DNA of 64,000 bases from Lottia gigantea (GCF_000327385.1 NW_008708752.1:1426314-1490313); one strand, 5' to 3'. Positions 1 through 11,100 are shown, numbered from the stretch's first letter. A program made the numbers and translations. Notes: generated by a model not told the origin, from the sequence alone.

Positions 1-1345
1 CTCTAGTATGTTCTGCACGTGCATAAAAACGGTATAAAACGGCTGATCAGACAAGTTGATATCACAGCAACAAAAAGAACACAAGATATGCCACGTTTGA
101 CAGCCATCGAGAGAGAGAGAGCCGTTGGAATGGTCCAACAAGTAGCGACACACGTCGACGTCGCCAGAAGGTTGGGCTGCGCACGCATCACTATCACCAG
201 GTTGATGCAGCGGTTACGTCAGACAGGTCAGACGTCAGACAGGCCCAGGAGTGGAAGACCACGAGTAACCACGCCCCGTGAAGATCGTTACATTCGGGTA
301 TTACACCTGAGGAACCGCACCGTAACAGCGACGTCCACGGCGGCTACAGCACTGGGACACAGGATCAGTCGACAGACCGTCTACAGGAGACTACGGCAGT
401 ATGGTATCCGGCCACGTCATCCCTACCGCGGACCGCTCCTGACGCCTCGACACCGGAACAACAGACTGATCTGGGCCATGCGAGTTCGACGTTGGCAACG
501 GCGGGACTGGGCACGTGTTATGTTCTCTGATGAGAGCAGATTCCTCATCTTCAAAAACGATGGACGGCAGCTTGTATACCGACGATTTGGTGAACGTTTG
601 GCGCCTAACTGTATCCAACAGGTCCGGCCGTTTGGAGGTGGAGGGTTAATGGTTTGGGGTGGCATATGTGGTGACGTCAAAACGAGGCTTGTCGTAAATC
701 GTGGAAACCTTAATGCACAGCGTTATATTGATGACATCCTACGGCCTGTTGTGGTGCCCTTTATTCAGCAACAGCCTCGTGGACTCCTTTTCCAACATGA
801 CAATGCAAGGCCACACACAGCAAGATTGACACAGAACTTCCTTGCCAACGTACAGGTTTTGCCATGGCCCGCATGTTCACCGGACATGAATCCCATCGAG
901 CACTTATGGGACCACCTCGATCGGCAAATCCGACGTCGCCGTGTGCCTCCAGTCAACGTCCGGACTTGGAACGATATCTCCTCGAGGAATGGCAACGCAT
1001 CACTCCCAACGTCATCATACTTTTGACGGCATCAGTCCGTAGGTGTGTTCTGGCATGTATTGATGCTCACGGTGGACATACCCGCTACTGACTTGACTTT
1101 GTGACGTGTGGTGTGACATTTCCCGTTGTTTCTGTGATCAGTGCTCTAACGAAATGTTCTTTTTTCGACCCCACCCATCTTTAAAGGCTTGTCATATTGG
1201 TTTTATTGAAATGAAATTTTTGTACAGATGTTGTGAAAGGATTTCTCAAAAGCATAACACCAATCCTAAACTTCTGCATTGTTTAGTTTTTCTTTTATGT
1301 CGTTGCAAACAGGTTGTATCGTTTCTTTTGGACACTAGTTTATAT
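1..1345 (+). mobile_element. Tc1/mariner DNA transposon, 5' end cut by the window
   Basis: Body of a Tc1-type transposon whose transposase is described separately. The 5' terminal inverted repeat lies outside the window. The 3' limit is inferred: from about 1,346 onward the sequence matches the LINE-B leader copy that starts near 19,988, while the bases before it differ. The switch happens at a TA dinucleotide, the target Tc1 elements use. The element therefore seems to have jumped into a LINE-B copy. Confidence 0.75.
88..1091 (+). pseudogene. Tc1-like DDE transposase, one frameshift near the C terminus
   Basis: Cuts and pastes its own transposon in the nucleus. I choose the start at 88 (MPRLTAIERERAVGM), which fits the usual Tc1 start, over the upstream ATG at 19. 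The N-terminal third is the paired-like helix-turn-helix region (VARRLGCARITITRL, then a GRPRVT hook). Catalytic blocks follow: FSDESRF with the first Asp, FQHDNARPHTA with the second Asp, and SPDMNPIEHLWD with the Glu. I count 32 residues between the second Asp and the Glu, where canonical Tc1 has 34, so two residues are missing or this is a lineage trait. The open frame from 19 ends at 1,026 with an unrelated tail. The expected C terminus (LLEEWQRITP to GGHTRY) continues in another frame to 1,091, which places a frameshift around 950-975. It is otherwise well preserved, so probably a fairly young copy that is no longer functional. Confidence 0.9.
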
Positions 1346-2240
1346 ACCAAAAGTTATATGATATAACTAATTTATATCGATATTACTATAGGACACTAAT
1401 AATATAATATAGTAATACCAATTAGGAGACACAATGATGATCGCTCACATATGCCTTTATTAGATTCTCAAAATATATTTTTATTTATTGACAAAAGGTA
1501 TTTATGAGCAGGGGATATACCAGTTATGTATGTTACAATGGTATATCCACCTAACACTTGATCTGAGTGTGGGTGGGTTTTAGGGTTGTAAAAAAAAAGA
1601 TTTCCGTGGGGAAGAACATCCTAATGAGTCAAAGGGGTGCAACTCGTATCTAGATAGAGACTGGGTAATACAATCAAGTGGTAAACGTTGAAGAGTTGCT
1701 TTGTGGCAAAGGGGTGCAACTCGTGCCTAGCGACTGGGTAATTTCTGCAAGCGACCATTGAGCTAGACTTTCTATTCGCCACGACATGAATACGTACAAC
1801 CAAGATAAAGATTTTTGCTGTTGTTCCGGTGGTTAGGGTCGGGCATTCGTGCTCCGACGGCCCGCTTAGTCCACCTAGGGTACGAATTCGAAAACTCAAT
1901 TAGAACAAGAGAAAAAAAAATCCGACGAGTTAACCAGGGTCACCAGCCATCTTTGTTCTGTAGAAAATTATTATAGTAGCCGTGTCTCCAGAAATTTCTT
2001 TTTAAAACTAGTAGGTGTTTGTTACTGGTTTTTTTAAAAGTCATTTCTGGTAGATAATGTACTAGTCTTTCTGAATATAGTAGCTTTCATCTGAGTAATA
2101 ACATCAGAACTTGGATGCACCTGGATATTGATTGTCAAAAATTCTACATCGACAATAATACAGGTGGCTTCCCGGAAGTGGAATTGATATATAGACACAC
2201 TCTTCCCTAATATTGTCAATTTTTTTCCTTCCAACCCTAT
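1346..2240 (+). repeat. LINE-B 5' leader region, plus-strand copy
   Basis: This block matches 19,988-21,030 almost base for base over long stretches and is the reverse of the blocks near 9.0-9.5, 18.6-19.6 and 27.9-28.6 kb. In all of them it lies upstream of LINE-B ORF1 or its remnant, so I read it as the LINE 5' untranslated region. It includes two 77-bp monomers near 1,630-1,790 and a conserved block reading CGGCCCGCTTAGTCCACC near 1,858. Confidence 0.7.
1630..1790 (+). repeat. 77-bp monomers in LINE-B leader (copy 1)
   Basis: The motif GGGGTGCAACTCG recurs with CAACTCG at 1,640 and 1,717, exactly 77 bp apart. The same 77-bp spacing occurs in the three other leader copies that keep both monomers. 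Confidence 0.8.
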
Positions 2241-2489
2241 TGCACAATAAAATGAAAGAATAATAAAATATCTGTATTTATATTATTGTATATACAATTC
2301 GTACAAATATTAAGAAAAAAAATATTAAAAATCAAAAAATATAATTATTATAAATTATATACAATTATAGTAAACCTAATATAGATAGAAGTTTTAGTCT
2401 TCAAATGAGACCTACAACAGAATTTGAAATTGGATCTAAAAAATATCTAAAAAATAAAATATAATATATATTTAAGGAATGAATGTGGA

Positions 2490-2985
2490 TCTTGTTATCG
2501 TTATGGGGGAATATACGCTGGTTTATCATGTGACAAGACAAATGACCCAGCGAAGCATAAAACATTCCCCCAATCACTGAAAATGAAATCTAGGAAACCA
2601 GAAACCCCTGAGAATAGTGAGTACAGGGACGCTCTGAAAAGAGGTCTGAATTTTTCCGAGGAGAAAACGGATAGAAAAAAAACAAAGATATAAGTTAGTA
2701 GGCAATCTAACAACTGAATTCAGCGGACTCATTATAACAGTATCTCATTTATCTCGAAATAAATGTCATAAATGTATATGGGCATCGTGAATATGATCGT
2801 AAAGGCCTATTCTACAACCAAATATACCATCATATTCAGCCCCTATATAATATGATAGATGTATTTATATTGAGTGGAGATTTTAATCTTATTGAGTCCA
2901 AGCTAGATAGCAAGTCCGGTGAAATGAAATTCCAACCACCACTGAGTAAACTCAATTTGTTTAAAATAAAAACTGAAATCTTGTT
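2490..2985 (+). pseudogene. LINE-B ORF1 tail and AP-endonuclease fragment
   Basis: From about 2,575 the sequence matches the ORF1 tail at 21,605-21,780 (KSRKPETPENS). It then jumps to the endonuclease of ORF2, INVYGHREYDRKGLFYN followed by SGDFNLIESKLDSKSGE near 2,765-2,930. GDFNLI is the Asp/Asn motif of AP-type LINE endonucleases. The start of the endonuclease, present in the sister copy at 21,812, is missing here. Broken and not functional. Confidence 0.75.
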
Positions 2986-3014
2986 GAATTTGGACTTGCA
3001 CTTGATCTGCCATG

Positions 3015-3690
3015 TTAGGCCACTTTTTTTCCAATTTTGCTGTTTTTGTTTCTCTTTGTCTGCAGAAGAAGAAAATTGTCATGATCTGACTTATCTTGCT
3101 CACTTTCAGTATTTCCGGTCTCTGGGTTCTGTTGAATATCCTTGTCCCCGGAAGCCGAGAAACCACTCAGAGCATCAGCGTAGGATTTCTCGCCTTCCGA
3201 AGACACAGTTCTTTCCACCGTCCTACGAATTTTTAAAGGACCCTCTCTCGCCATATGGCCAACGTTTCTACAATGGAGGCATAAGGGGGTCTGTCTGTAC
3301 ATCTCAATAGTATTCTAAATGGCCTTTCACCGTCAACGTTTATTATGTAAGACACTGATCCATATTCCTGTGAGGAACATTCTAAGGCAATCCTCCTTAG
3401 TCCGGACTTAGTACCACTCAACGTATGGTGGGCGCCATATTGTTCTTCCGTGACACTGATTACATGGCCATACTCGGCGAAGACTTTACCTATAAACGAA
3501 TTGGACACGAAAGGTGGTATCCAGTGCACTCTAACGTTCATGATTCTCTTATCTGCGTCGGTGAAGGAAAATTCCTGCATTTTGAATTGTTTAACAGAAA
3601 GTAACTTTTCCACGAATTCTTGTTTCGAAAGAGTGACAAACCACACTTCCCACACTACCCGGCGAAGACTTTGCCAATAAATATATACAA
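3015..3690 (-). pseudogene. LINE-A ORF1 remnant with CCHC knuckle
   Basis: Minus-strand homologue of the better copy at 10,233-10,883. It keeps the central block (ADKRIMNVRVHWIPPFVSN, TKSGLRRIALEC) and the knuckle CRNVGHMAREG, in which the last Cys has become Gly. A frame change separates the central block from the knuckle and tail. The tail SYADALSGFSASGD is the family's linker after the knuckle. ORF1 proteins of this type bind the LINE RNA. Confidence 0.8.
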
Positions 3691-3761
3691 ACCAGCCATG
3701 AATAACATTGACAAAACTGAACACAAAACTTAACATCTGAAACAGAAAACTATGATAATTA

Positions 3762-3784
3762 TATATATATATATATATATATAT
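3762..3784. repeat. (TA)n microsatellite
   Basis: Simple alternating TA run between two LINE-A fragments; a shorter one lies at 8,321-8,338. Confidence 0.9.
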
Positions 3785-3827
3785 AAAAACAATCGGATTT
3801 TGAGTTTTTCCCCACCCACCCCCTTAC

Positions 3828-4095
3828 TTGGACTTCCCTGGTTTCTGCTCGATTTTTTCCCTGTTGTTGGCTCTGTTTTTTTTTACGTCAATTATGAGTC
3901 GCTGCTCAGTGTCGCTATCAGAGGATGAGTCCATTTCCTCAGCTCAATCGCCCACTGGGTCTGGGGAAAAGAGATGGAAGGGCGCTTCACCTTTTTCCAC
4001 TGTCATTTCCTTGGCCTCCATTCCTTCGGTCTCTGGGACTTGCTCGATAACTTGCTTGGTTTTCGTTTGGATTTTGGTTTTGTAATTTTTGGATT
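3828..4095 (-). pseudogene. LINE-A ORF1 C-terminal tail fragment
   Basis: The acidic tail (EGMEAKEMTVEKGEAP, LFSPDPVGD) is the same as at 12,020-12,200. It is followed toward lower coordinates by the basic end of ORF1. Only the C-terminal part is present. Confidence 0.7.
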
Positions 4096-4359
4096 CTAAA
4101 AGTTTAGAGTAGACAATGGATTTGGTTTTAGCTGTAAATTTAAGGTTGATATTTCGGAAATTTGTTAATAATGTTTTGTATGCGTTGTGGAGAATCAAGG
4201 TAAACTTGGGGTAGGCTTTGCTTGTGTTGAATTGCCTGAGTGCTGGGCCCATCAGTAAAACATCAAGGAAACTTGTGAAAAAATGAATGTGTTAAGTAAA
4301 TGATTTTTTCACGAAATGTGAGGCTCCGGTTTTTCCATTTTACTAATTTTTTCCTAATC

Positions 4360-4811
4360 TTATTTAAGATTGGATTCCAGTTGTCGTATTGGTTTGAGGG
4401 GCCGAAATATATTCCTAGGAGTTTGATTCTGGTTTTGATGTGTGGTTAACTGGTTTGGTATGTGGGCAGCCATTTGTCCGAAAGCAAGAATTTCAGTTTT
4501 ATCTTTGTTGATTTTTGATCCCGAGGAAAGTTGAAAATCATTTAGGGCTTGATCCAAGTGGGGGAATGAGTTTTGGTCTGTGATAATCACTGTCAAATCG
4601 TCAGCATTCTGAACTGTTACGATGGGCAGTCTCTTGTCACGTGACCAGTCTGTTTGCAATATAAACATAGTGGCTGCCTATCTGAGCAAGCCACGAGTAT
4701 ACGGAAAGGTCTGACCCCTGGCACCATCACAATATGCGGGACAGAATAGTATTGTGCATCGAAACATTCCAAGTTTATACGTCTCAACCCAGATTTAGTG
4801 CCTTTCAACAA
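4360..4811 (-). pseudogene. Chimera: LINE ORF1 knuckle joined to reverse transcriptase
   Basis: Read on the minus strand, ORF1 comes first (TKSGLRRINLEC, then knuckle CLYCKQTGHVTRDC). Right after it, near 4,640, comes an RT palm segment: NADDLTVIITD with the catalytic Asp pair (usual Tyr replaced by Asn), then SGSKINKDKTEILAFG. The whole endonuclease and the first half of RT are absent, so this is an internal deletion or recombination product. Confidence 0.75.
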
Positions 4812-4857
4812 CTAGCTGGCCTAATTTAATTTTTCTAATCACAAAATTTAAACGATT

Positions 4858-5073
4858 TTAAAGAACAATTCCCACCCCCGTCGAACGGTTAGAGCCAAAA
4901 GACCAAATACATTTACCCCCAAAAATATTTTCGTAAAGTTTAGTTTGTTCAATATTATGAATATTGGTGTCAATATCAATAGCCATATCTTTCAGATCTC
5001 TCGATATTACTCTTGATTTCTGAATAGATAATAAACTACGACAGTTGATTGATACAGTCTTAATATTCGCCAT
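4858..5073 (-). pseudogene. LINE-A ORF2 AP-endonuclease, N-terminal piece
   Basis: Starts MANIKTVSINCRSLLS, the beta-strand and Asn motif at the start of LINE AP endonucleases, and ends at FGSNRSTGVGIVL, just after a degenerate QTKLY block where QETK is expected. It lies about 230 bp downstream (minus strand) of the ORF1 copy at 5,300-6,180, so both belong to one LINE-A copy. Confidence 0.75.
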
Positions 5074-5299
5074 TCAAGATTTGTGATTAGAAAAAAGTGA
5101 CATAAAATCAAACTAGGTAATAAGACAAGACATGGACAGACATGAGTATAAACTGAAAGGACTGACAGGCGATAAACAAACATAGCCCACCAAAATAGAT
5201 ATCGCTCACTAACCCAGACTGAATTGTGAGCGAAATTGGGGGTACCTTGCCAAAAAAGACAGACAAACTTACTAGTCGAAACTGACTAAATAAAAGCTT

Positions 5300-6180
5300 C
5301 CCTTACTTGGACTTCCATTTGATCTACCGGCTTTTTTTTACTTTCTTTCAATCTTTGTTGTTGTCTATGATAAGTTTTCCGTCGTCGTCGTCTGATGTTG
5401 AATTATTGCTGTCCTCGGAATCCATTCCATCAGCCCAGCCCCGTACTGGGTCTAGGAAAATAGATGGGTGGGTTTATCCTTGTCCTGTGATAAATTGTCC
5501 TCGTCTATCACATTCTCGGCCTCGGGGACCTGTTGAATGGCGTTATCTCCAGAAGCCGAGAAGCCACCCAACGCGTCTGTATATGATTTTGCGCTGTCAC
5601 CAGTTCTTACGAAATTTCGACGGACATTCCTTTGCCATATGTCCCACATTCCGGCAATGGAGGCACAAAGGGGCTCTGTCCGTACAGGCCAGTAAAATTC
5701 TAAAAGTCCTGACACCATCAATATTTATAATATGGGGCACACAACCATATTCCTCGGGAGAACATTCTAATGCTTTTCGTCTTAAACCGGATTTCGTTCC
5801 ATGCAACGTGTGGCGGGCGCCATATTGTTCTTCCATGACAGTGATAACTTTCCCATACTCGGCGAAAACTTTCTCTATGAAATTATTTGAAACATGTGGG
5901 GGGATCCAGTGAGCTCGGATATTCATAATACGCTTATCAGCGCCAGTAAAAGAAAAAGTTACATCTTGCATCTTGAATTGAGATAAAAGTTTGTCGGCAA
6001 ATTCTTTCCTCGAAACTGTAACGAACCACTCCTCCGTGCGGTCTAACTTCCATAAAGCCTCAATAGCACTATTATATCCCAGGTCGAGTAACCGTAACCT
6101 TCACATTCTTTTCTACTATAGAACTATCAATATCATTGTCTGTAATCAAAAACTTCCACGTTTTCTCCATTGTCGTTGGT
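5300..6180 (-). pseudogene. LINE-A ORF1, nearly full length, frameshifted
   Basis: The central and knuckle part 5,597-5,971 reads openly (FSFTGADKRIMNIRAHWIPP, CLHCRNVGHMAKEC). The N-terminal part up to about 6,175 and the acidic tail (SYTDALGGFSASGDNAIQQ) lie in other frames. The knuckle is intact as C-X2-C-X4-H-X4-C. The ORF2 start follows at 5,073. Confidence 0.8.
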
Positions 6181-6254
6181 CAAACGTATGGGTTAGCAAC
6201 CCTAATCAGCAAAAAACCTTCTGTAAAAACTATAATATAAACTTTAACTTTTGA

Positions 6255-6420
6255 ATAAATTTATTTCATGAAACAAGTATGATATATGTACATATGAATG
6301 ATTACAAATGAATTAAAAACATTACAATCATACACTTTCATACACCCATTCTCACACCACAATTCTCACACAACCACACATTTATTCACCTTATATTTAA
6401 AATCAATATTTATTAAACAA
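6255..6420 (-). repeat. LINE-A leader block, copy 1
   Basis: Conserved block upstream of LINE-A ORF1 starts, with TTTATTCATGAAACAAATATG-like and CATACACCCATTCTCACAC pieces. Other copies lie at about 10,940-11,075, 12,960-13,075 and 25,110-25,235. On the minus strand it contains AATAAA, so it might instead be the 3' end of the preceding tandem element. Confidence 0.6.
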
Positions 6421-6849
6421 TAACAAGATGATTAAAGGTTATGTTCATTATGTACAAAATACCTCAACCATAATATAATACATAATAAAATTGAAACAAA
6501 CAAATAAATCAAAAATTATATACAATTACCAGATCACCAAAACAAACAAAAGTTGAAATATGTACATATATAAGTAATTTAATTACTTTTCAAAGTCCCT
6601 ACATGTTTAATAAATACATTGAAGCAATAGATAGATATATCCTAGTCCCTAACGTTACTACAAACAATTATTCATTTATAACATCTATAAGAATTATATT
6701 GTCTGGAAAATATCAAAACATTACATATTATATTATTACATACTATATAAAAACTGTATCATATAACACAAAAGATATCTATGAAAATATTACATAAAAT
6801 AAAAATGTCTTATGCATTATAAGATATCATTACAGTAGCTTATTACAAT

Positions 6850-7251
6850 CTAGATCGTAGTAAGCACAACAGCTTTTTCATTACAAATTGTACCTGTGCT
6901 GTCTTGTAGTTTATTAATTTGTTTTCTGGAACCATTGTCCAGTTCCTGTTTCCTGAAGATGTCCAAATTAGATTCATCACTTTGTTCAAATGGAGTTTTT
7001 GATCGTATTAATGTTCCTTTGAACAAAGTGTTTTGAATCAATTTGATATCATCGATCAAACTGAGATGTAAGTTGCCAAAGTGTCGATCACCGAGGTTTT
7101 GATTATTTTCAATGTCGAGCTTTTGGTGTTGTAGCTGGTTAAGCTTGTTTTTCAGCTTTTGAGCTCGACATTTACTATATTGAACAGAGATACATTTGAC
7201 GTGCTGTTTACCAGCTTCCCACCAAGCAAGCTGATCCGGATAATGTACCAT
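6850..7251 (-). pseudogene. LINE ORF2 linker between endonuclease and RT
   Basis: Reads QLAWWEAGKQHVKCISVQY followed by a basic, Gln/Lys-rich stretch. This fits the segment after the endonuclease in L1/Tx1-like ORF2, where a Trp-Trp pair and a Lys-rich helix precede RT. It overlaps the end of the ORF1 copy at 7,208, which implies that the endonuclease was lost by deletion. Confidence 0.6.
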
Positions 7252-8229
7252 TTGCTTTTGCCAGAAGGGGCAGAATTCTGTTATTTACTGGTGTAATTGG
7301 CCTCGAGATCCTTCTCTCGGTGTCTACTACTAGTAGCAGTGTTAGCAAAGTTAGCAATACTATTTTTATTATGTAAATTATGACTTTTTTATATTGAACA
7401 TTATCTTTTTTTATATTTTCTTCCCTTTGTCGCAGCTCCATTTCCTCTTTACTACGATCGTAGTGATCCTCACTTATGTCCTGCCATTCTTCTGGTAGAA
7501 CATCAGTTTTAGTTGGGATAGGAGAAGAGTTTGGTGTAGACGTCTTCCAGATGGTGTTAATTGCAGAGGCTAAGGAACTAATGTTTTTGTGGATTGCTGA
7601 CTGGATGTCTGAAGTTTTGAATGGCGTGTCAGCAATCGTTAGATGAGCCGGGTCTGAATCATTATCTGGTATACCAGTGATGTCATCGCTGGAAGGCCAA
7701 ATTGGTGGATCGATGCCGTAGTTAGGGCAGTCTGCAGAGGTGTGGCCTTTCCCCTTGAATTTAGAGCATTCCAAGCCGCTCTGTTCATTTGGCACCTCTT
7801 TTGGTTCAGCAGCAGTTTGAACCGTCACATTGGGGCGAGAACTGAGAGATGGGCATGAAGCCGCCATGTGTCCCTCTTCACCGAATTTAAAGCATAGTTT
7901 AATGGGCTGTGGTTGATTCTCGTACTGGATCGAAATACGAATGCCCTTAATGTTGATGCTACTTGGAATTGGCTTTTTTATTTCTGGTGTAAATACCAGA
8001 TGTACCCCGTTATACATATTGGGGTTTCCTCGCTATGTACACCTCTTGATCTTAGCCGAGGTGCGATATAGGTTGATGTAGAGAGGATGTATTTCGGGTC
8101 TAATTCATAGGGAGCTCCATATATGGTTATTTTCGTGTCTGGTGGTCTATTTAACTCCTTGACCTGGTTCGCTCTATCTAGATGGAAAGAGATATCTGGG
8201 ACGATAGAGGAACCGTCTTTAGTAGCCAT
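7208..8229 (-). pseudogene. LINE-B ORF1 with two altered zinc knuckles
   Basis: Starts at 8,229 (MATKDGSSIVPDISFHLDR). A frame change near 8,000 leads into the longer open frame 8,017-7,208. The RNA-binding core contains LNRPPDTKITIYGAPYELD and INIKGIRISIQYENQPQP. Two knuckle-like motifs follow, CFKFGEEGHMAASC and CSKFKGKGHTSADC; in both, the second Cys is Phe. A hydrophobic run (IIYIIKIVLLTLLTLLLVV) further on is unusual for an ORF1 and is probably a product of decay. Minus-strand copy, broken. Confidence 0.75.
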
Positions 8230-8459
8230 TTTTATGATTATTGATTTCTTTTCTATATACTAGATATATTTTTTTTAAATTATAAATGGGAACTGTATTA
8301 ATATAATACAGAGATAATTGTATATATATATATATATAAAAGGAAATTTATTATTATTTATTATTATGTATATGTTTTATTCTATGTGCAATAGGGTGTG
8401 TGAAACAGAAATTTCTGCCGTCCTAGTTTTTTTTATCTTCTTGTGCTTTTTGAAAGCTG

Positions 8460-8765
8460 TTTTCCTTTCATTTTCGATTCAGAAGGGCATCTTTATACGG
8501 GGAAACGGAGAGGACAAGCGGCTGATGTCGGTTGCGCTCCTCAATCTCCTCTGCGCTCTTATTTTCGTCTCCATCGTTTATATCTACCCACCCCTGCTGT
8601 ATACTAACATCAGGGAAGGGTGTTGAGGTGTCCCTAGGTCCCCTTACAACCTGCTCCAACGCCCAATAAATAGCTATCCTAATATCGGGGGTTCTGTTTA
8701 GCGAATCTACCTCGCTAGCCCTTTTGATTTCATAAAGATTGCCACGACGTCCTCTTCGCGTGTGA
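8460..8765 (-). pseudogene. LINE-B ORF1 fragment (N-terminal core and tail)
   Basis: Minus-strand reading gives LNRTPDIRIAIYWALEQVV, homologous to the LNRAPDIRIAVYVAPVELD block at 27,316-27,687, then a short charged tail (DENKSAEEIEERNRHQ). The knuckle is missing. It lies directly upstream of the ORF1 copy at 8,229, so two LINE-B copies are in tandem. Confidence 0.6.
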
Positions 8766-9556
8766 ATGATATCAAAAATATCGACCGCCCGATATTTTGA
8801 AATCCTTTTATAATATCCATTGGGGCTCCATTTGTTGCAACATCCCCTACATATCTAAGGATTTAATCACACATGGCTCGACAGGGCTCATATGGATTGT
8901 AAATTTTCTGTCGATTAGCGGTCGAGATATTGTATTTTATTAATATATCTTTTTTTATATATAGGCTGAGTGAAATAGTAAAATGGTTATAAAAATTTTA
9001 AGAGGATAGAAAAATATGACCACAGAAATTTGTATATCTGTACAGTATATTATATTTATTATATATAACAAATACGGATACTCAAATGGATGATTGTGGT
9101 TGATGTTTACTCCACGGGATACTATTTCCGGGAAGCCATTTGAGATGGTTTCAACAACACAATATTTGTCGCAAGTTAATCCAACTGCATCCGATAAACG
9201 GTGGATACTACACAGCTGAAAACTATAAGATATGAAGTCTAATGTACTTGTCATTAAATACATCTATTCGTTTAAAACCATTTCAGTCTAGACGTTTAAA
9301 TCGATTTCTTTGATGACTGACTTCAAGTACTACGTGGTTTACAAACAATATGGCGAGCAAGATAGCATAGATTCTGGTTTACTCCGTCATAAATATTTCA
9401 CTATATAATTTATATATTTTTTTATCTTAATTTTCTAAAACGTACCCTAGGCGGACTTAGCGGGCCGTCGGAGCACAAGTGCCCAGCCCTTACCACCGAA
9501 ACAACGAAAAAAAAAACCTGTCCAAGAAATCTTCAGTAAAAGGCGGAAGATTTACT
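8766..9556 (-). repeat. LINE-B 5' leader, minus-strand copy
   Basis: Matches 18,490-19,400 base for base in long stretches, including ATGATATCAAAAATATCG and the CGGACTTAGCGGGCCGTCGG block near 9,450. The 77-bp monomers present in the other copies are missing; the leader ends at the poly-T tract. Confidence 0.7.
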
Positions 9557-9665
9557 TTTTTCTTTCTTTTTTTTTTTTCCTTTTTTTTTTTTTTTTTTTT
9601 CTTTTTTCTTTTCTTTTTCTTTTTTCTTTTTTTTTTTTTCTTTTTTTTTTTCTTTTTCTTTTCTA
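9557..9665. repeat. Poly-T tract of about 110 bp
   Basis: A T run with scattered C. On the minus strand it is a long A-rich tail. It follows the LINE-A sequence at higher coordinates (10.9-9.67 kb), so it fits that copy's poly(A) tail abutting the leader of the next LINE-B copy. It may also have grown by slippage. Confidence 0.65.
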
Positions 9666-10080
9666 GCACTCAGATATAGTGTCTTAAAACACACAGGCCC
9701 CTGTTTGTATCATCTCATTTATTTACATTGACACTATGTATGCTTTCTCCACTGTAGAAGGTGTTAATTCCTGGTTGGTTACTCGTCTTCACCCATCTAG
9801 GGGATTAGGGGCTATTGTAGTCTCTAGACATAGGGTTGTTACATGCAAAGTTAGTAGTCAGAAAGGGTGTTTTCTTTTTTCAAAGAAGATTCTTAGATAG
9901 ATTTCGACCATTTGGAGCACACCTTTTTTTTTATCATCATCGTGCTTCTTTTTATATATATTTATACATTTTACAAAGTGGTTTGGTACTATATAGTATA
10001 GCACTTACAATAAGATGTTACATGTTGGTTAACAGAGAGGAGTAAAGGAAAATTACAATTTCGGTTTTTTCCACCCCCCT
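9666..10080. other. Likely LINE-A 3' or unassigned sequence
   Basis: AT-rich stretch between the poly-T tract and the ORF1 tail at 10,080. Short peptides are possible on both strands, but I recognise no domain. Confidence 0.3.
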
Positions 10081-10883
10081 TGCTCGGACTTCCATGCGAT
10101 CTTCCTGATTTTTTAACTTTCTTCCAATCTTTCTCATGGGGTTTTTCATTATCAATGTCTATTTTTAGTTTGTCTTCGTCGTCATCCGTTGTTGTTTCGT
10201 CGCTGTCCTGAGAATCCATTTCCTCGGCCCAGTCACGTACGGAGTTTCGAAGGGCATTCCTTGGCCATATGGCCTACATTTCTGCAGTGTAGGCAAAGAG
10301 GTGCCCTATCGGTACACGCCAAAAGTATCCTAAAGGGCCTTACACCGTCAATGTTTATAATATGAGGCACTGATCCGTATTCTTGTGGGGAACATTCCAA
10401 GGCAATTCTCCTTAGCCCGGACTTCGTACCACTCAAAGTATGGCGGGTGCCATATTGTTCTTCTGTGACACTGATTACGTTGCCATACTCGGCGAAGACT
10501 TTACCAATAAACAAATTAGACACGTAAGGTGGAATCCAGTGCGCTCTAATGTTCATAATTCTCTTATCGGCGAAGGTGAAGGAAAATGTAATTTCCTGCA
10601 TTTTAAATTGCTTTACAGAAAGTAACTTTTCCACAAATTCTTGTTTCGAAAGAGTGACAAACCACACTTCTGTTCGATCCAACCTCCACAAGGCCTCTAT
10701 CGCACTGTTGTATTTAACTTTCAAAGCGCTTTGTACAGCAAAAAAAACCATTTCTCTACCTGTTAAATTGTTGCCTGGCCTGGTGACTGTAATTTTGACA
10801 TTTCTTTTTACAATCGATTCATCAATATCATTTTCAGTTATCATATACCGTGATGTTTTCTCCATTGTGATGTTGTTGGTCAA
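10080..10883 (-). pseudogene. LINE-A ORF1, best-preserved copy
   Basis: RNA-binding ORF1 protein of a non-LTR retrotransposon. The open frame 10,883-10,233 gives 216 residues. Residues 1-45 are the family start (EKTSRYMITENDIDESIVK, NVKITVTRPGNNLTGREM). A central RRM-like region follows (WFVTLSKQEFVEKLL, ADKRIMNIRAHWIPPYVSN). The knuckle CLHCRNVGHMAKEC at about 197-210 has all four ligands. After it the frame changes, and the acidic/basic tail (ETTTDDDEDKLKIDID, KKSGRSHGSPSKGG) runs to about 10,080. The start could be the second Met (MEKTSR), which other copies share. This copy is the best query for the family. Confidence 0.85.
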
Positions 10884-10939
10884 GTTATCAGGTTAGCAAC
10901 CCTATAGTTTCCATAAATACCTGCAAGTAAACTTTAACT

Positions 10940-11075
10940 TTTGGATAAATTTATTCCATGAAACAAATATGATATATATGTACATATGAATGATTACAAA
11001 ATGAATTAAAAACATTACAATCATACACTTTCATACACCCATTCTCACACCTAAACTCTCACACATTCACACATT
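10940..11075 (-). repeat. LINE-A leader block, copy 2
   Basis: Same block as 6,255-6,420, upstream of the 10,883 ORF1 start and directly next to the truncated ORF2 at 11,101. Two LINE-A copies are therefore head-to-tail. Confidence 0.6.
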
Positions 11076-11100
11076 TAAACATATATATAACATAGCATTA

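Noticed and set aside
391-995. Several minus-strand frames opposite the transposase
   Set aside because: Shadows of the Tc1 coding strand; no family resemblance.
9479-9679. Phe-rich 66-codon frame
   Set aside because: Translation of the poly-T tract, not a gene.
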